Shown: positions 23,325-33,810 of the stretch, piece by piece
How the letters are laid out: each line of letters opens with the position of its first letter
Numbering within the stretch: position 1 is the first letter of the stretch
From: Pezicula radicicola
Taxonomy: Eukaryota > Ascomycota > Leotiomycetes > Helotiales > Dermateaceae
Reading direction: 5' to 3'
NCBI GenBank assembly: GCA_003008705.1
Contig: PDUO01000055.1
Location: forward strand, 2,527 to 66,526
DNA length: 64,000 bases
The notes under the pieces: generated by a model
Seen by the model: the letters and a program-made list of their open reading frames with translations, nothing else
The model's database searches: none
What the model was told of the DNA's origin: nothing
Program-made: the position numbers and the translations under genes

Positions 23325-25130
23325 ATGATGACTGAAATGAAGCAATTGGATCTTTTCGTTGTACCTTTCATCGACAGCTTTAAGGCCCATCCATACTCAT
23401 TCATTCTCGTCTTTGTCTTTACCATCAAATTTACTCAGGTACTATATCGCATATTCCTACACCCTCTCCGCAAAGTTCCTGGCCCACCGCTAGCCAAGGT
23501 CACCGAGCTTTGGAGAACACGTCTATATTTTCAGGGCAGATGGCATGAAGATATTCTCGATCTACACCGTCAGTATGGGCCTCTTGTCAGAATTTCACCG
23601 AACGAAGTAAGCGCTGTCAGCGCAGATCTTATCAAGACGGTGTATAGCCACCAAAAAGGTGCCTTAAAGGTTGGTGCAATCGAGCGTTCTTAACTAGACA
23701 CAATAAAGCACACAACTAACTTTTTCTCATAGACTGATTACTATGACACTTGGAGAACTCTAGGTGGAGGTAATGGAAAAGATATTGCGGATGGGGTACG
23801 TTCGCTACCTAAGTAATCATTTGAGATGACTACATCTGACCTGTCCTTAGTTCTTCAATACTACCGATGCACAGCATCATGGCTTTTTGCGAAAACGAGT
23901 TTCCAAAATTTACAGCCTATCTTCAATTGTCTCAATGGAAGATGATATACAGGTTGTGCTTGATACGTTGTGGGAGAAATTCGACATGTTTTCGAAAAGC
24001 AAACAAGCTGTCAATCTGGGTCAATGGGCATCGTACTTTACTTATGACGCCGTCGGAACTCTTTGCACAAGTGAACCCATGGGATTCATCCACGAAGGTC
24101 GAGATATAGGAAGATTCATCTCCAACATACACGGTGCATTTTACTGGATCGCAAATCTGGGGTACCTGCCGGGGAAAAGCTTCTGGGTCGCCAGTCCAGT
24201 GGTCGCTCGCCTCGCGCGACTTTTCAAGCTTCGGCTCGCCGACTATGCCCACGCGTTTAAGCAGATATCTTTGGATAAGATTTTTGAACGCATGAAATCA
24301 GGGCCGCGCGAGACTGGAAAGCAGGACTTTCTCGATCACTTTCTCACCATGAAGAATCAACAAGGGGAACCAGCAGGAATATCCGAAATTTTGGCCGAAG
24401 TTGGCAATGTTTTGGCCGCTGGAGCTGACACTACCTCTGTTGCCATCAAAGCTGTTCTGGGGCCTCTCTTAAGGGATCAATGGCGCTACCGACGTCTACA
24501 AGCCGAGTTGGATGAAGCGCAGAAGAAATTCCGGCTCGAAAATAATGGCTCTGGAAAGGGATCGCTCCCATATGCCGCGGTCAAAGATCTCCCATTTCTA
24601 AATGCGTGCATCAAGGAAGGATCTCGTATGCACCCAAGTATTATCTACCAACTTCCCAGGCGAGTGCCAGCCGAAGGAGTCTGGATTGAAAACCACTTTT
24701 TGGCTGGTTCGACGACCATCTCCATGAGCCCCATGGCCCAGAATCGTTGTCGGTCCGTATTTGGTGAAGATGCAGATGAGTGGCGGCCCGAGCGATGGAT
24801 CAGTGGCGAGAGCAATCATGATGAGGATCAGATCAAAGTGATGGACAAACACCTTGCGACGGTAAGAAGAATATGGATGTCGACAGACGACGCTCATAAT
24901 AATAAGGTAACCTCTACTAACGAATGACTTTCTAGTTTGGCTATGGCTCGCGCACATGCATTGGCCGTAACCTAGCCACTTTTGAAGTCGCCAAATTTGT
25001 GAGCCAGGTATTGAGTCGGTACGATATCGAAATCATCAAACCGGCGCAGGCCTGGAAAGTGCAGTCCATGTGGTTTGCAGATATTGGCGATATGATGATC
25101 CGTATTCATCGAAGGCCAGAGGATACATAG
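23325..25130 (+). CDS. Cytochrome P450 monooxygenase, intact
   Basis: ER-anchored haem-thiolate monooxygenase of 537 residues. Exons 23325-23669, 23733-23795, 23851-24861 and 24936-25130 close in phase. Marks in order: hydrophobic N-terminal anchor, proline hinge VPGPPLAKVTELWR, LHRQYGPLVRISPNEVS, I-helix AAGADTTSVAIKAVL, ExxR (KEGSR), PERF-type EWRPERW, and haem loop FGYGSRTCIGRN with its cysteine ligand. The start is ATG 23325 (or 23328); a longer frame begins with TTG. Length and motifs fit fungal benzoate-hydroxylase/pisatin-demethylase-like CYPs. The haem exon is separate, as in the other P450s here. It is head-to-head with the dead P450 and has two CCGCGGAA sites in its promoter, so it probably acts with the oxygenase and hydrolases of this block. 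Substrate unknown. Confidence 0.93.
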
Positions 25131-26043
25131 GAAGTACTACTGCACCATGTTGAAGGCGTGGCTGTGTTGGGGATGTAGGCGGTGTGGGTGGGTGGATGCA
25201 GGTGTGTCGCGGGTATTCCGCGGAATGCAGCGGCCAGTTCCGGCAGGATGGGTCAGTTAGTCAGTCAGTCAGTCATGGATTGACCCGTGACCATGTTCCC
25301 GTGACCGTCTCCGTCCTCTTTTTTTATTCCTCTGCTCTTGTATTGATTTGTATTAATATTGTGCTACGAGACTACCTTTGTACTACAATCGAGAGATAAG
25401 TAAGACGAGGGAATAATGTATGTGTGAGTGAATAATGATGGCTACTACTACCCGGTCTGTCTGTCCCGACGGATTCTCCCATCCAGAGGTAAGTTTAGCT
25501 AAGCTCTATTATTATTATATCATCATTCTTGCACATTATTTTTTACTGTAAGCATTTTAATTTTAAGTTGATTTTAGGGGGTATATAATCAGCCGGTGCC
25601 GAATACATATTAAAGTTACTAGGGTGCTACTTTGGGATTGGTCTTCCTCCATTAGGCTGTTAACCCACATGTAGGAAACAGGGTCCCACTACTACTTACT
25701 GTACTACTGCCGTACCGTCGTACGAAGGGTACTGCCGGACAACCTTCCTTTGTCGTATTATGATTGGATACGATCCTCTACTTCCGAGTCATTGCGGGGT
25801 TCGCTTAGGTCCTGCAAGGCATCATGACACTTTCCTTTATTTTGTCCTTAATCCTTTGGTGCCCGCCCTCTCTGTCTTTCTCGATGTCTCTCTCGATGTT
25901 TCTTCTTCTCCCCCCCTCCCCCTACTAGCCTACATAGATAACCCCCCCTTTCCATCTTGAACAACTCGGAAAAAGCAAAAGAAAAGGCGGGATTTTAAAG
26001 AATCATATAAGATTCCACAAACAACAACCCAACCCTTGACAGC
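25131..26043. promoter_or_regulatory. Intergenic region with perfect palindrome ATTCCGCGGAAT
   Basis: 3' flank of the P450 and upstream region of the second Zn2Cys6 gene. The perfect 12-bp palindrome ATTCCGCGGAAT lies at 25215-25226 and contains the Pdr-type core TCCGCGGA. A short tetranucleotide run (TCAG repeats) is at 25257-25275. A pyrimidine-rich leader (about 25905-25960) precedes the regulator start. Confidence 0.5.
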
Positions 26044-28354
26044 ATGCCAACTTCAGATTCATTACCCCGCCAGAAACGACCAGCCGCGTCCGATGGGGAC
26101 AATGATGGCACAGCTCGCCCGAGAAAGAGAGAGAGATATACTCGTATTGCTTGGTGCGATCCTGAGGCCCCATCTCCCCTTCCTAGCAAGAACTCCGGCC
26201 TGCTAACATGTCTGTCGTGCTGTCAAGTGAGTCTTGCAAGTCACGGAAGGTCAAATGTAGTGGCAAAGTACCCTGTAGTCGCTGCCTAGAGCTCGGTTTC
26301 AAATGCACATACAGCAATTACCTGCCACAGCTGCAATCCGAGTACGGCTCTTCTGATTTCAGAATGATGCGAACAAAGCGCCGTCACTAACAGCAATCAA
26401 TAGGGCTGCCACTTCACAAACGGACCACATGATACGGCTGCCAACTGATGCCAATTCCCAAGACCTGGACCAACTCCTATTGAATATGAGACGCATCTGT
26501 GATGATATCCAAAATTCAACTAGCCATCTGAACAAGACCACTCCTGCACAATGTGCTTCATTGAAACGACAACGGCCATCACAACATGGAGAACTAGACT
26601 GCAGGACTGCATCGATGCCGAGCAACTTTGTTCACTCCCTAAACCTGGCTCGCTCGATCTTAGAGCAAAAAGGGGTCCTCCCAGCTTCAGCTCCAAACCA
26701 CCCATCTCAGTTGAGGGTGTCTGACGATGTGCCCCCTACAAATCTCAGGAAAGTTCTGGAGCAGGCCGCTGCACCCGTTCTTGATCTAGGCTATGAAGGT
26801 GTCTCGCGACACTTGGCAACATTTGAGCTCGAAGTCTATACATTGTACCCTTGCATAGACTTGAGCTTTGCTCGACGAAAGCTGGACGCCATTTTTGGAA
26901 TGCGTGCGACTCCCAAAACTCAAGTACTAGACCCAGATCTTGACTTGATTGATGTTGAGATAATGAAGACGGTGGTTGCTATTTCAATGTTAACCCAGGA
27001 TATCACGAACCCGCTAAGCTCTGACCTGGAAGCTCATCTTATCTGGAACGCCGATACCAATATGAAAGAGGAACGGCAGCAGATCGAAGATATCATCATC
27101 TCAACGCTGCTTGTAAGTTTACATGGCGAATTTTCGGTGGCTGCACCAAGTACTAAAAATCTCCCGATAGGCAATCTATTTCACCCTGCAGAATCACGAA
27201 GTCAAAGCATGGCGAATGGCAGGATTTGCCGCAAAGTCATGCCTCGAGCTAGGCATGCACCAGGTCGAGCTTCCGGGCGATCGAGAGATTTTCCTGAAGA
27301 ATTTATTTTGCTGTGTATATGATCTGGACAAAAGGTGTAGTTTCTATGCAAGCTTACCCTGGACACTGCATGATAGTGATGTAAATGAGGAGGTTTTTAA
27401 TTTGGTATGTGGTGCTATCCTATCACACTCACAGCATATCTCCTATGAGAACCAATTAAGATATCAGAATCATACCGGTACTTTGATTTGAGATCAATGC
27501 TAACTTTCGTTTGAAAGAGGCCTGAGTTTTCTTACTTATCAGCAACAGTCAGTTTGACTCGAGTGCATGCCGAAATCGTAGAGCTTATTAATGCTCCTAC
27601 ACCCGACAGCAAAGAAACCGACGAGCGTGCAGAATATTTAGACTTTCGAGTCCAGAAGCTAGTTGATGGCCTTCCAAAGAATTGTTTCTCGAGTCCTTCT
27701 CCCATAATTCCTCCTATTGAAAGGCAGAAAGCCTTAGAAGTCTTCTTTCAGCTTCGCACGCATCAAATCAGAATGCTGGCACATATGAGATCTTTAAGCT
27801 CTGCTCAAGCACTAGCCTCTCGTCCCCGTTCAGCGCATACTCTGGTGGCCCTTGCAAAATCCACAGTAGCACTACACGCCAAAGTAAGAGGTGTTGGTGG
27901 AGTTGGTCGCCTCCTAGAGCCGATATGCTCAAGGTTTCTTATGGGTTCTATATCATCTATGTTCTTGGCAGCTTCATACGATCCCGCTGAATATGGGCCC
28001 ATGTGCTGCGACGCTTTCCATACTTCTATTGATCTTTTAAGTCAGTCCTCTTTTCCATTGAGCAAGGTGCATTCAAACACTTGGTGCTCGCTGGATGATT
28101 TGAGGCGGATAGGAGAAAGTATTCAGATGCCGACACCCGAATCATCACCAGAAATGACCACCCTAGCCGAGGAAAATTCTCGAGAAACTACAGATTTACA
28201 GCAGCAATTGACAGAGGACAACCTCTTCGGATCTTTGGAGACTACTGACAACGATTTCCTTGCTATCTTCAATGACATTAACTCAAAAACGTTGGATTTA
28301 TCAAACATGTCGAACACGAGCAGTTATCTGGATTACATGGCAACTTTGGTTTAG
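26044..28354 (+). CDS. Zn2Cys6 transcription factor, likely regulator of the surrounding block
   Basis: Nuclear regulator of 667 residues. Exons 26044-26153, 26228-26341, 26404-27112, 27171-27404 and 27518-28354 join in frame. The first splice recreates the cluster CESCKSRKVKCSGKVPCSRC ending LGFKCTY, preceded by a basic stretch (RPRKRERYTR). The Fungal_trans domain follows: VSRHLATFELEVYTLYPCID, KAWRMAGFAAKSCLELGMHQ, FCCVYDLDKRCSFYASLPW, PEFSYLSATVSLTRVHAEI. The C-terminal 80 residues are acidic and Ser/Thr-rich with DNDFLAIFNDI, a plausible activation region. Intron 4 uses the acceptor after GAAAG (27517); the nearby GAGAG choice would break the frame. It sits inside the only part of the window with CCGCGGAA sites, including one upstream of itself, so it is the best candidate for reading them (inference). 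Confidence 0.9.
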
Positions 28355-28621
28355 ATATTTCAGATATTATAACCCCACATGAAACCCTCGATACCTACCT
28401 CGACTTCATATTTATCTTCGGGTTATGGATGAAGATGGACTACCAAGTGTAGGTAGTGTAGATATTAACGCAATATGCCTAAAATGAAAAGCATTATAGC
28501 TGGTAAGAATCTTTATAATATGCACCCTTACTGATGTCGTTGTATTGAGGCTGTGATTGAAAGTTGTAGCAATTAAACCGCAATCATTAAGCTTCGATGG
28601 TTCGGCGCTAATTCATGTATT

Positions 28622-29748
28622 TTACACATGTGCCTCCAAAAACTCGAACCCTTTAGAAATGATTGTAAAAACCTCATCGCCAGGTTGAGCTTTAGCATCG
28701 AAGCCATGCCCTGCTCCTTCAACAAGAACTATTTCCGTCTCAACTCCTACTGCTTTGAGATCGTTGTAGGCGCGCTCCGAAAATTTAGAATCAACCAGAG
28801 TATCCGAAGTTCCATGGATAAAATAAGTAGGTGGAAAGCCGGCTTTGAAAAGCACGGCAGGGTCTACACGATTGTAGTTACCATCCGCCACGACAGTCTT
28901 CATATGCGTGCCCTCTTTTATGGCCTTAAACATCCATGCGATCCTTGGGTTACTGAAATCAGGACCCGTTGGGCCCATAGGAGATGGCCCACTTGTTGGT
29001 GGTGGGATATCCTTGTATACTTGGTCGGTGAATTCCTTCTCGAATTGAGGGTAGGTCGAAGAAGACGGCGAGGTAGTATGGTATTCTGGATCTTGCAGGT
29101 ACTTCATGCCATAGATATCCAAGAGCGCGCAAGGGGGGCCGGGAAGACCAGCCTATATGCCCATAAATTTGCTAGTTAGCTACAAGCTCTTTTTGTTTTT
29201 GTGGTATAGAGTCTAAATACAGAGGTTTGGTTTTATCCCTCTGAGAAATCATAAGCTCACCGTAAGAAGCGCAAGAGTTGCACCACAGGAGTGACCGAGT
29301 GTCACTATCCTCGATCCATCAGCGTTGACACCTTCATCCTTCAGTAAGTTTGGTAACTTTGTTTGTGTCCATCGATATGCATCAAGGGCGTCCGAGACGG
29401 GTCCGTCATATACGGTCGTCGTGGGACATAGTCGATAGTTGGCGGATACGACAATAAAGCCCAGTTCCGAGAGTTTCTCGACGTGAGTTCTCGAGAGAAG
29501 TTCTTTGGATCCTACGGTGAAATTGCCACCGTGGAAATATAATGCTGTAATTGGAGGATAGAGTCAGATCAGAATAATATAGCTTTGGTTGGTACCAGAG
29601 CTCCTGGAGTAAGTGAATGGGGTATGGGGTGTAGAGGACCTATTGGAATTTTAGAAGTAGTTTTATTCTTCCTCCAATAGACATCTGCTTCGATTTTTAC
29701 GTCGCGAAATTCTTTAAAGATGTACTCTTTGCGCTCGATTTCGGCCAT
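28622..29748 (-). CDS. Alpha/beta hydrolase (HSL/esterase-like)
   Basis: Cytosolic serine esterase-like protein of about 300 residues. Catalytic features: oxyanion motif FHGGNF, nucleophile elbow GHSCGATLAL, aspartate in FIHGTSDTLVDSKFS, histidine in GAGHGFD. The start at 29748 gives MAEIERKEYIFKEFRDVKIEADVYW, a typical first strand for this family. Splicing from a GTCCTC donor to the acceptor before ATTATATTTCC restores KIPIALYFHGGNF; that donor is weak. A second intron lies at about 29150-29260. An ATG at 29905 lies in another frame and is rejected. Nucleophile Cys-Gly after Ser (GHSCG) is less usual than GDSAG. It is convergent with the regulator at 26044, and its promoter holds a perfect CCGCGGAA palindrome. 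It probably hydrolyses an ester or lactone intermediate (inference). Confidence 0.85.
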
Positions 29749-30431
29749 TGGGAGCAGAGCAGATCTCGATACAAGCTTTTGTCAAAGAATCGATAGGCTT
29801 TTCTGGGCATAGAATTCGTCGTGGTTCTGTACAGTGATTGAAAGGAAGAATTTCTACAGGCTCTTTTTTTTTAAAAGGACACAATCTTTCTCGAATCTTT
29901 GTCATATTTCATTCGAATCGAGAGGGGGCCGTAAAAGTTTAGCGATATGGAACGTTCCGCGGAACAGGTTACCCGACTCCCGAGTAATTTGGTTAAATTA
30001 TTAACTTTATTTACTTCTTTACTTAATTATTAGTATATAGTAGATTAGTGTTTATCTTATAAGCTAACTATTCTTATTTGCTATTCTAGTATAAATAAAT
30101 ATAATACATAAACTTAATTTTTTGGATAGTAGGTAGTATACTAGTACAAATATATAAGATAGTAGTCTACTTTATCTATTCGCATAATCTAATCCTAGAT
30201 TGTAACCCCTGTTTCTAAGTAATACGGAATCCTCTCAGAATGATCCATTCTCTAGAACAAATATGCATTACTAGATCTGGACTTTGGCTTGAGAGTTGTT
30301 GAGGAAGAACTAGAATTCTGTCCTCCTGTTGTGGCTCTTCACGTCTGCCATGAATCGCGAAAGCATACGTGTTACTAGTTGCTGCTGCTCCGAGCTACGA
30401 AAACCATCAGTCAACACCCGACCAAAGGCAC
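29749..30431. promoter_or_regulatory. Upstream region with palindrome GTTCCGCGGAAC, then AT-rich
   Basis: The perfect 12-bp palindrome GTTCCGCGGAAC occupies 29954-29965, about 206 bp upstream of the hydrolase ATG. About 29990-30190 is AT-rich without coding signal, and the remainder is the 3' side of the NmrA-like gene. Confidence 0.55.
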
Positions 30432-31395
30432 TTAAATAAAGTACAGACGCTCCTTTATCTCTTTCGCCGAGGACTTCACAGTCTTCCATTTCCATCCCTT
30501 TTCGCCTGGATTGACCAACTTGTTGCTGTTTGACTTGCTAAAGTCAATCTTTCCTGAACCCATCAACAGCCTAAGATACTGAAACCCTGATTGCGCCTCA
30601 ACAGTTTCCTTCCTAAACTCCTCTAGATCGAGCTCTGTAATATCGATATGCCCGGCCCCAGCGTCTGCCATAAGTTGTGCAATTGTGCGAACCGATACGC
30701 TATCCCCAGCAATCCTGATTGTCTCTAGAATCTTGTCCTTAGGCAGACTAGAAAGTGACGCCACTGCCTTCGCGGTATCGGCCACGGAGGTGTAAGTGAT
30801 AAGAGTATCTGCCGATCCGGCACATTCGAACTTGCCTCCCTTGACGTCCAGTCCGCACATTGGGCCAAGCGAAATTTCCGTGAACAGGGAGATATACACG
30901 GAGCAGACTCGAACGTTGGGGGATAGAACCTCTTTTGCTATCTTGATGTGTTCTTTCTTACGGTCCCACATAGGAAAGCCGTAGTCCGGATCGCTCCCAT
31001 CTCCGTGGTCAACCCCGTACTCAGAGGGGAAGTAAAGATAGACGGATGGCGTTGCAGCAATTGCTTTCAACAGGACATCCTTGAATTCGTGCCCCGTTCC
31101 TGAAATACTATGACTGTGTGTTAACCTGAGTCCGTACACATGCCATAAGCGGACCTTACACATTAACGACTATGTTTACTCCTTGGAGAGCCTCGCTGAG
31201 ATTGTCCTCTGAGTAGGTTCTTAGAATGGCGCCCTTCTTGACCCACGAATCGATTAGAGGGGAGGAACTAGAGCGAGACAAGACCACGATATCTTTGAAA
31301 TTGGAGCGGAACATAGAAGACAAGAATGTATCGGTGACATGCCTGCCTAGTCTGCCAGTGGCACCAGCTATGGCGACAACGGGAGGAGAAGCCAT
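30432..31395 (-). CDS. NmrA-like / isoflavone-reductase-type NAD(P)H oxidoreductase
   Basis: Atypical short-chain dehydrogenase of 303 residues in two exons with a 52-bp intron (join VNV-ISGTGHEF). The N-terminal Rossmann motif is VAIAGATGRLGRHV (the G-x-x-G-x-x-G form of NmrA and phenylpropanoid reductases). Next come VVLSRS and a position suited to NADP, then FPSEYGVDHGD, which aligns with the FPSEFG block, and KEHIKIAKEVL with the lysine usual in isoflavone reductases. ATG 31395 puts the Rossmann motif at the extreme N-terminus; an in-frame ATG at 31527 would add 44 unrelated residues. CTCCGGGGAA, a one-base variant of the block's motif, lies at 31532-31541. Members reduce phenylpropanoids or act as redox-sensing regulators. 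Its location supports a catabolic role. Confidence 0.85.
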
Positions 31396-31766
31396 GACTG
31401 GTGTCTTTTGATAAGAGTTTGGCAAGGTAGCGATGTGTTGTAAGCACGCTGGAACAGAGAACAGGGCCAGTGGTAGACCTTTACCATTACACACTGCTAT
31501 CTGCTCGGCGTCTGATTTCCTAGGCATTGTCCTCCGGGGAACTCACCCTAGTTATTAATATAAAAATTCAACGTATAGAACCAAGGCCGGCAATGCTGAT
31601 CAATCCATTTAGGACTATGCTGATTAATTCATGAGGTGTAGCAGACGAAGATGTGCTGCCGTTGAACTCTAAAGCCTAGGTAATAGGTTTTGTAGCCGGC
31701 GATATCTCAGATCTAGTGAGAAAGAGCCGTGGTTTCTGCGGACATAAGCGCTGTTTCTAAGTCGTC

Positions 31767-32001
31767 CTCTCCGTGTACGAAAAAACCGGCCGATTTGTGG
31801 TACACTCTACCTATTAAAACATCCACTAAAGCACCTAACAAAATAAAATAAAATATAACAGAATTATATCTCTTTATTCCAAATGCCTCTAATTGAATTC
31901 ACGACATTTTAACTCGTTATATTTGATAGTTATTTAGTAAGTTAATTGTTTTAGTGATATAGTCTGTGCATAAACCCACCGGCTTTTTCGTACACGGAGA
32001 G
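31767..32001. mobile_element. MITE-like element, 235 bp, 23-bp terminal inverted repeats
   Basis: The 23-bp ends at 31767-31789 and 31979-32001 are inverted copies with 22/23 identity, sharing CTCTCCGTGTACGAAAAA. Similarity continues inward for about 20 bp at lower identity. TCGTC occurs on both outer flanks (31762-31766 and 32003-32007), a possible target duplication. No coding capacity inside. Confidence 0.75.
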
Positions 32002-32065
32002 ATCGTCTACATAGAAGAACCAGCAAATCCCGAAACCACGGGTCTTGGCTATAGAGGATTATATA

Positions 32066-32217
32066 AGCTATACTTCCCCAAAAATACAAGTTGTATTACC
32101 CTAAAAATATAGGTTAAATCTCTCGAAAATACAAGCTATACTCCTCCAAAATATATAAGCTATATCCCTCTAGAAATACTCCCCGATAAATATAGGCCAT
32201 GCTCCCTATATTTATAG
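32066..32217. repeat. Degenerate tandem repeat, unit about 23 bp
   Basis: Five to six imperfect copies of a unit like AAGCTATACTCCCCAAAATA. Copies differ mainly by C/T and G/A changes and by short indels. No spacer-repeat regularity, so not a CRISPR. Confidence 0.6.
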
Positions 32218-32618
32218 CGCTATATACTATAGTCACGTAATGAATATACACCGCCTTAAAATCGGTAAGCGAATTAAGGTATATAAACGAATTCCTCGTA
32301 GTGGTCACTATTTGCCGCCATAGTCCGTTCCCACTTTTTGCACTTTCGGCATTACGGATATTCTGAAGCAACTGGTCGCTGGGATCTCAAAGCACTAACT
32401 CTAAGTGTCAACGCGGCAATTCCGAGGTATGGCACGGCTCGGGAGATCCCCTAAGCCACGGAGGATATCTGATAGTAACTTATGTGCGGACCTATAAAAG
32501 TATAAACTGATTACATGTATCGCGTTTAAGGGTCTAGGTCTTTGGATCTTACATTCCCCTCTACTTTATATTTTCACATTCATTTACTCTCTTTCACCCT
32601 TAATCATTCACAACTGAA

Positions 32619-33648
32619 ATGATCTTGCTATCAGAACCAGTCACTGTACTTCTGTTTTTCTATTTTGATTTCTTGAGAATGGCCTTGTCAGTTTTGGGAA
32701 AGCTCCTGCATTTGGCGAGTGCCACGTGGGAGCAGTCACCTATTGTGACACTAGGGATTAGCGTGATAACATTAGTAGATAACAGTCCAGCGGCTATGTT
32801 GTGGTATTGGGATCATGTGCAAAGGCCAAGACCAAAACCAGTCGAAGGGAGTGTAAAAGGAGAGAGACAACCAGCTAGCAATGACTTCCAAACCTATAGA
32901 TCACCGCCTATTTCCTCCACAATATAATCTACAATCTCTTCTTCTCCCCACTCGCCCACTTCCCCGGCCTCAAATACTGGACCATCTCCGCCATGCCCTC
33001 GCAACTATCTGTGCTACATAGACACACCCACCTAGACGTCACCGCGCTACACAATCGCTACGGTCCTGTCACATGCATCGGGCCCAACAAGCTAGCTTTC
33101 AACAGCCCGGAGGCCTAGTGCGACATCTATGGCGCCGGCGGCGGCAAAGGCTGTTTCTTAAATGATAGGACGCATTAACACGGTGCCGGTGAACAGGGCC
33201 GATTCTATACTTACCGCCGTAAATGATGCGGTGCATTCAAGCAGAGAAGACTGCTAGCTTATGCCTTCTCGGGAAAAGGCTTGAAGAAGTAGGAGGTGCT
33301 GATTAAGGGGCATGTTAATATGCTGATTGGAAAGCTTCCCAAGGTGACGAAAGTGCTAGACGGTGGTGGGAATGGCAAGCGGAAAGGGAGAGTAGATCTT
33401 AAGAGCTGGATGAACTATATGACATTTGATATCACAGGTGACTTGGCGTTCGGCAAGTCATTCGATAGTTTGAAGCTCGGTAAAATGAACCCCTGGATCA
33501 ACCTAATCTTCGACTCTATCAAATCGATCTCAATCATCGGCGCGGCTAACCAATTCCCACTACTGAGCTCTCTACTCGAGGCTTTGATCCCCAAGAGCCT
33601 GACAATAAAGGCTAGGGAGCATTTTGAGATGATCTTATACTTCACGTG
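32619..33648 (+). pseudogene. Cytochrome P450 pseudogene, N-terminal half only
   Basis: A decayed and truncated P450. It begins with a hydrophobic leader (from ATG 32619 or 32679). Then comes the membrane-hinge region HFPGLKYWTISAMPSQLS, LHNRYGPVTCIGPNKLAFNSPEA, a stop (TAG at 33117) and CDIYG. A frameshift falls between VNDAVHSSRE and RLLAYAFSGKGLKK, with another stop (TAG, about 33289) before EVLIKGHVNMLIGKL. The C- to F-helix region WMNYMTFDITGDLAFGKSFDSL is well preserved. The frame ends at 33648, before the I-helix, ExxR and haem loop, which are missing. Relatives carry Trp and Gln at the two stops, so each could be a G-to-A or C-to-T change. Confidence 0.85.
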
Positions 33649-33810
33649 AATTTTTCAAGCAGCTACAGCTATTAAAAAAGGCTAAGGGAATTGGCAGTAG
33701 ATAGATATTTAACAGCAGGTAAGTATTTAATAACAGATGGTATAGTATATACAAGAAACTCTTCAAATCTCATAATATCTCTCCACTTATTCATCTGATT
33801 CCTCAAAAGC

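Noticed and set aside
27405..27517. Apparent one-base frameshift in the second Zn2Cys6 gene
   Set aside because: Using the acceptor after GAAAG at 27517, two bases before the more obvious one, restores the frame into PEFSYLSATVSLTRV.
29714..29905. Separate short gene upstream of the alpha/beta hydrolase
   Set aside because: Its frame overlaps the hydrolase first exon and has no domain or splice support.
32066..32217. CRISPR-like array
   Set aside because: Units are adjacent, degenerate and without unique spacers; the organism is a eukaryote.
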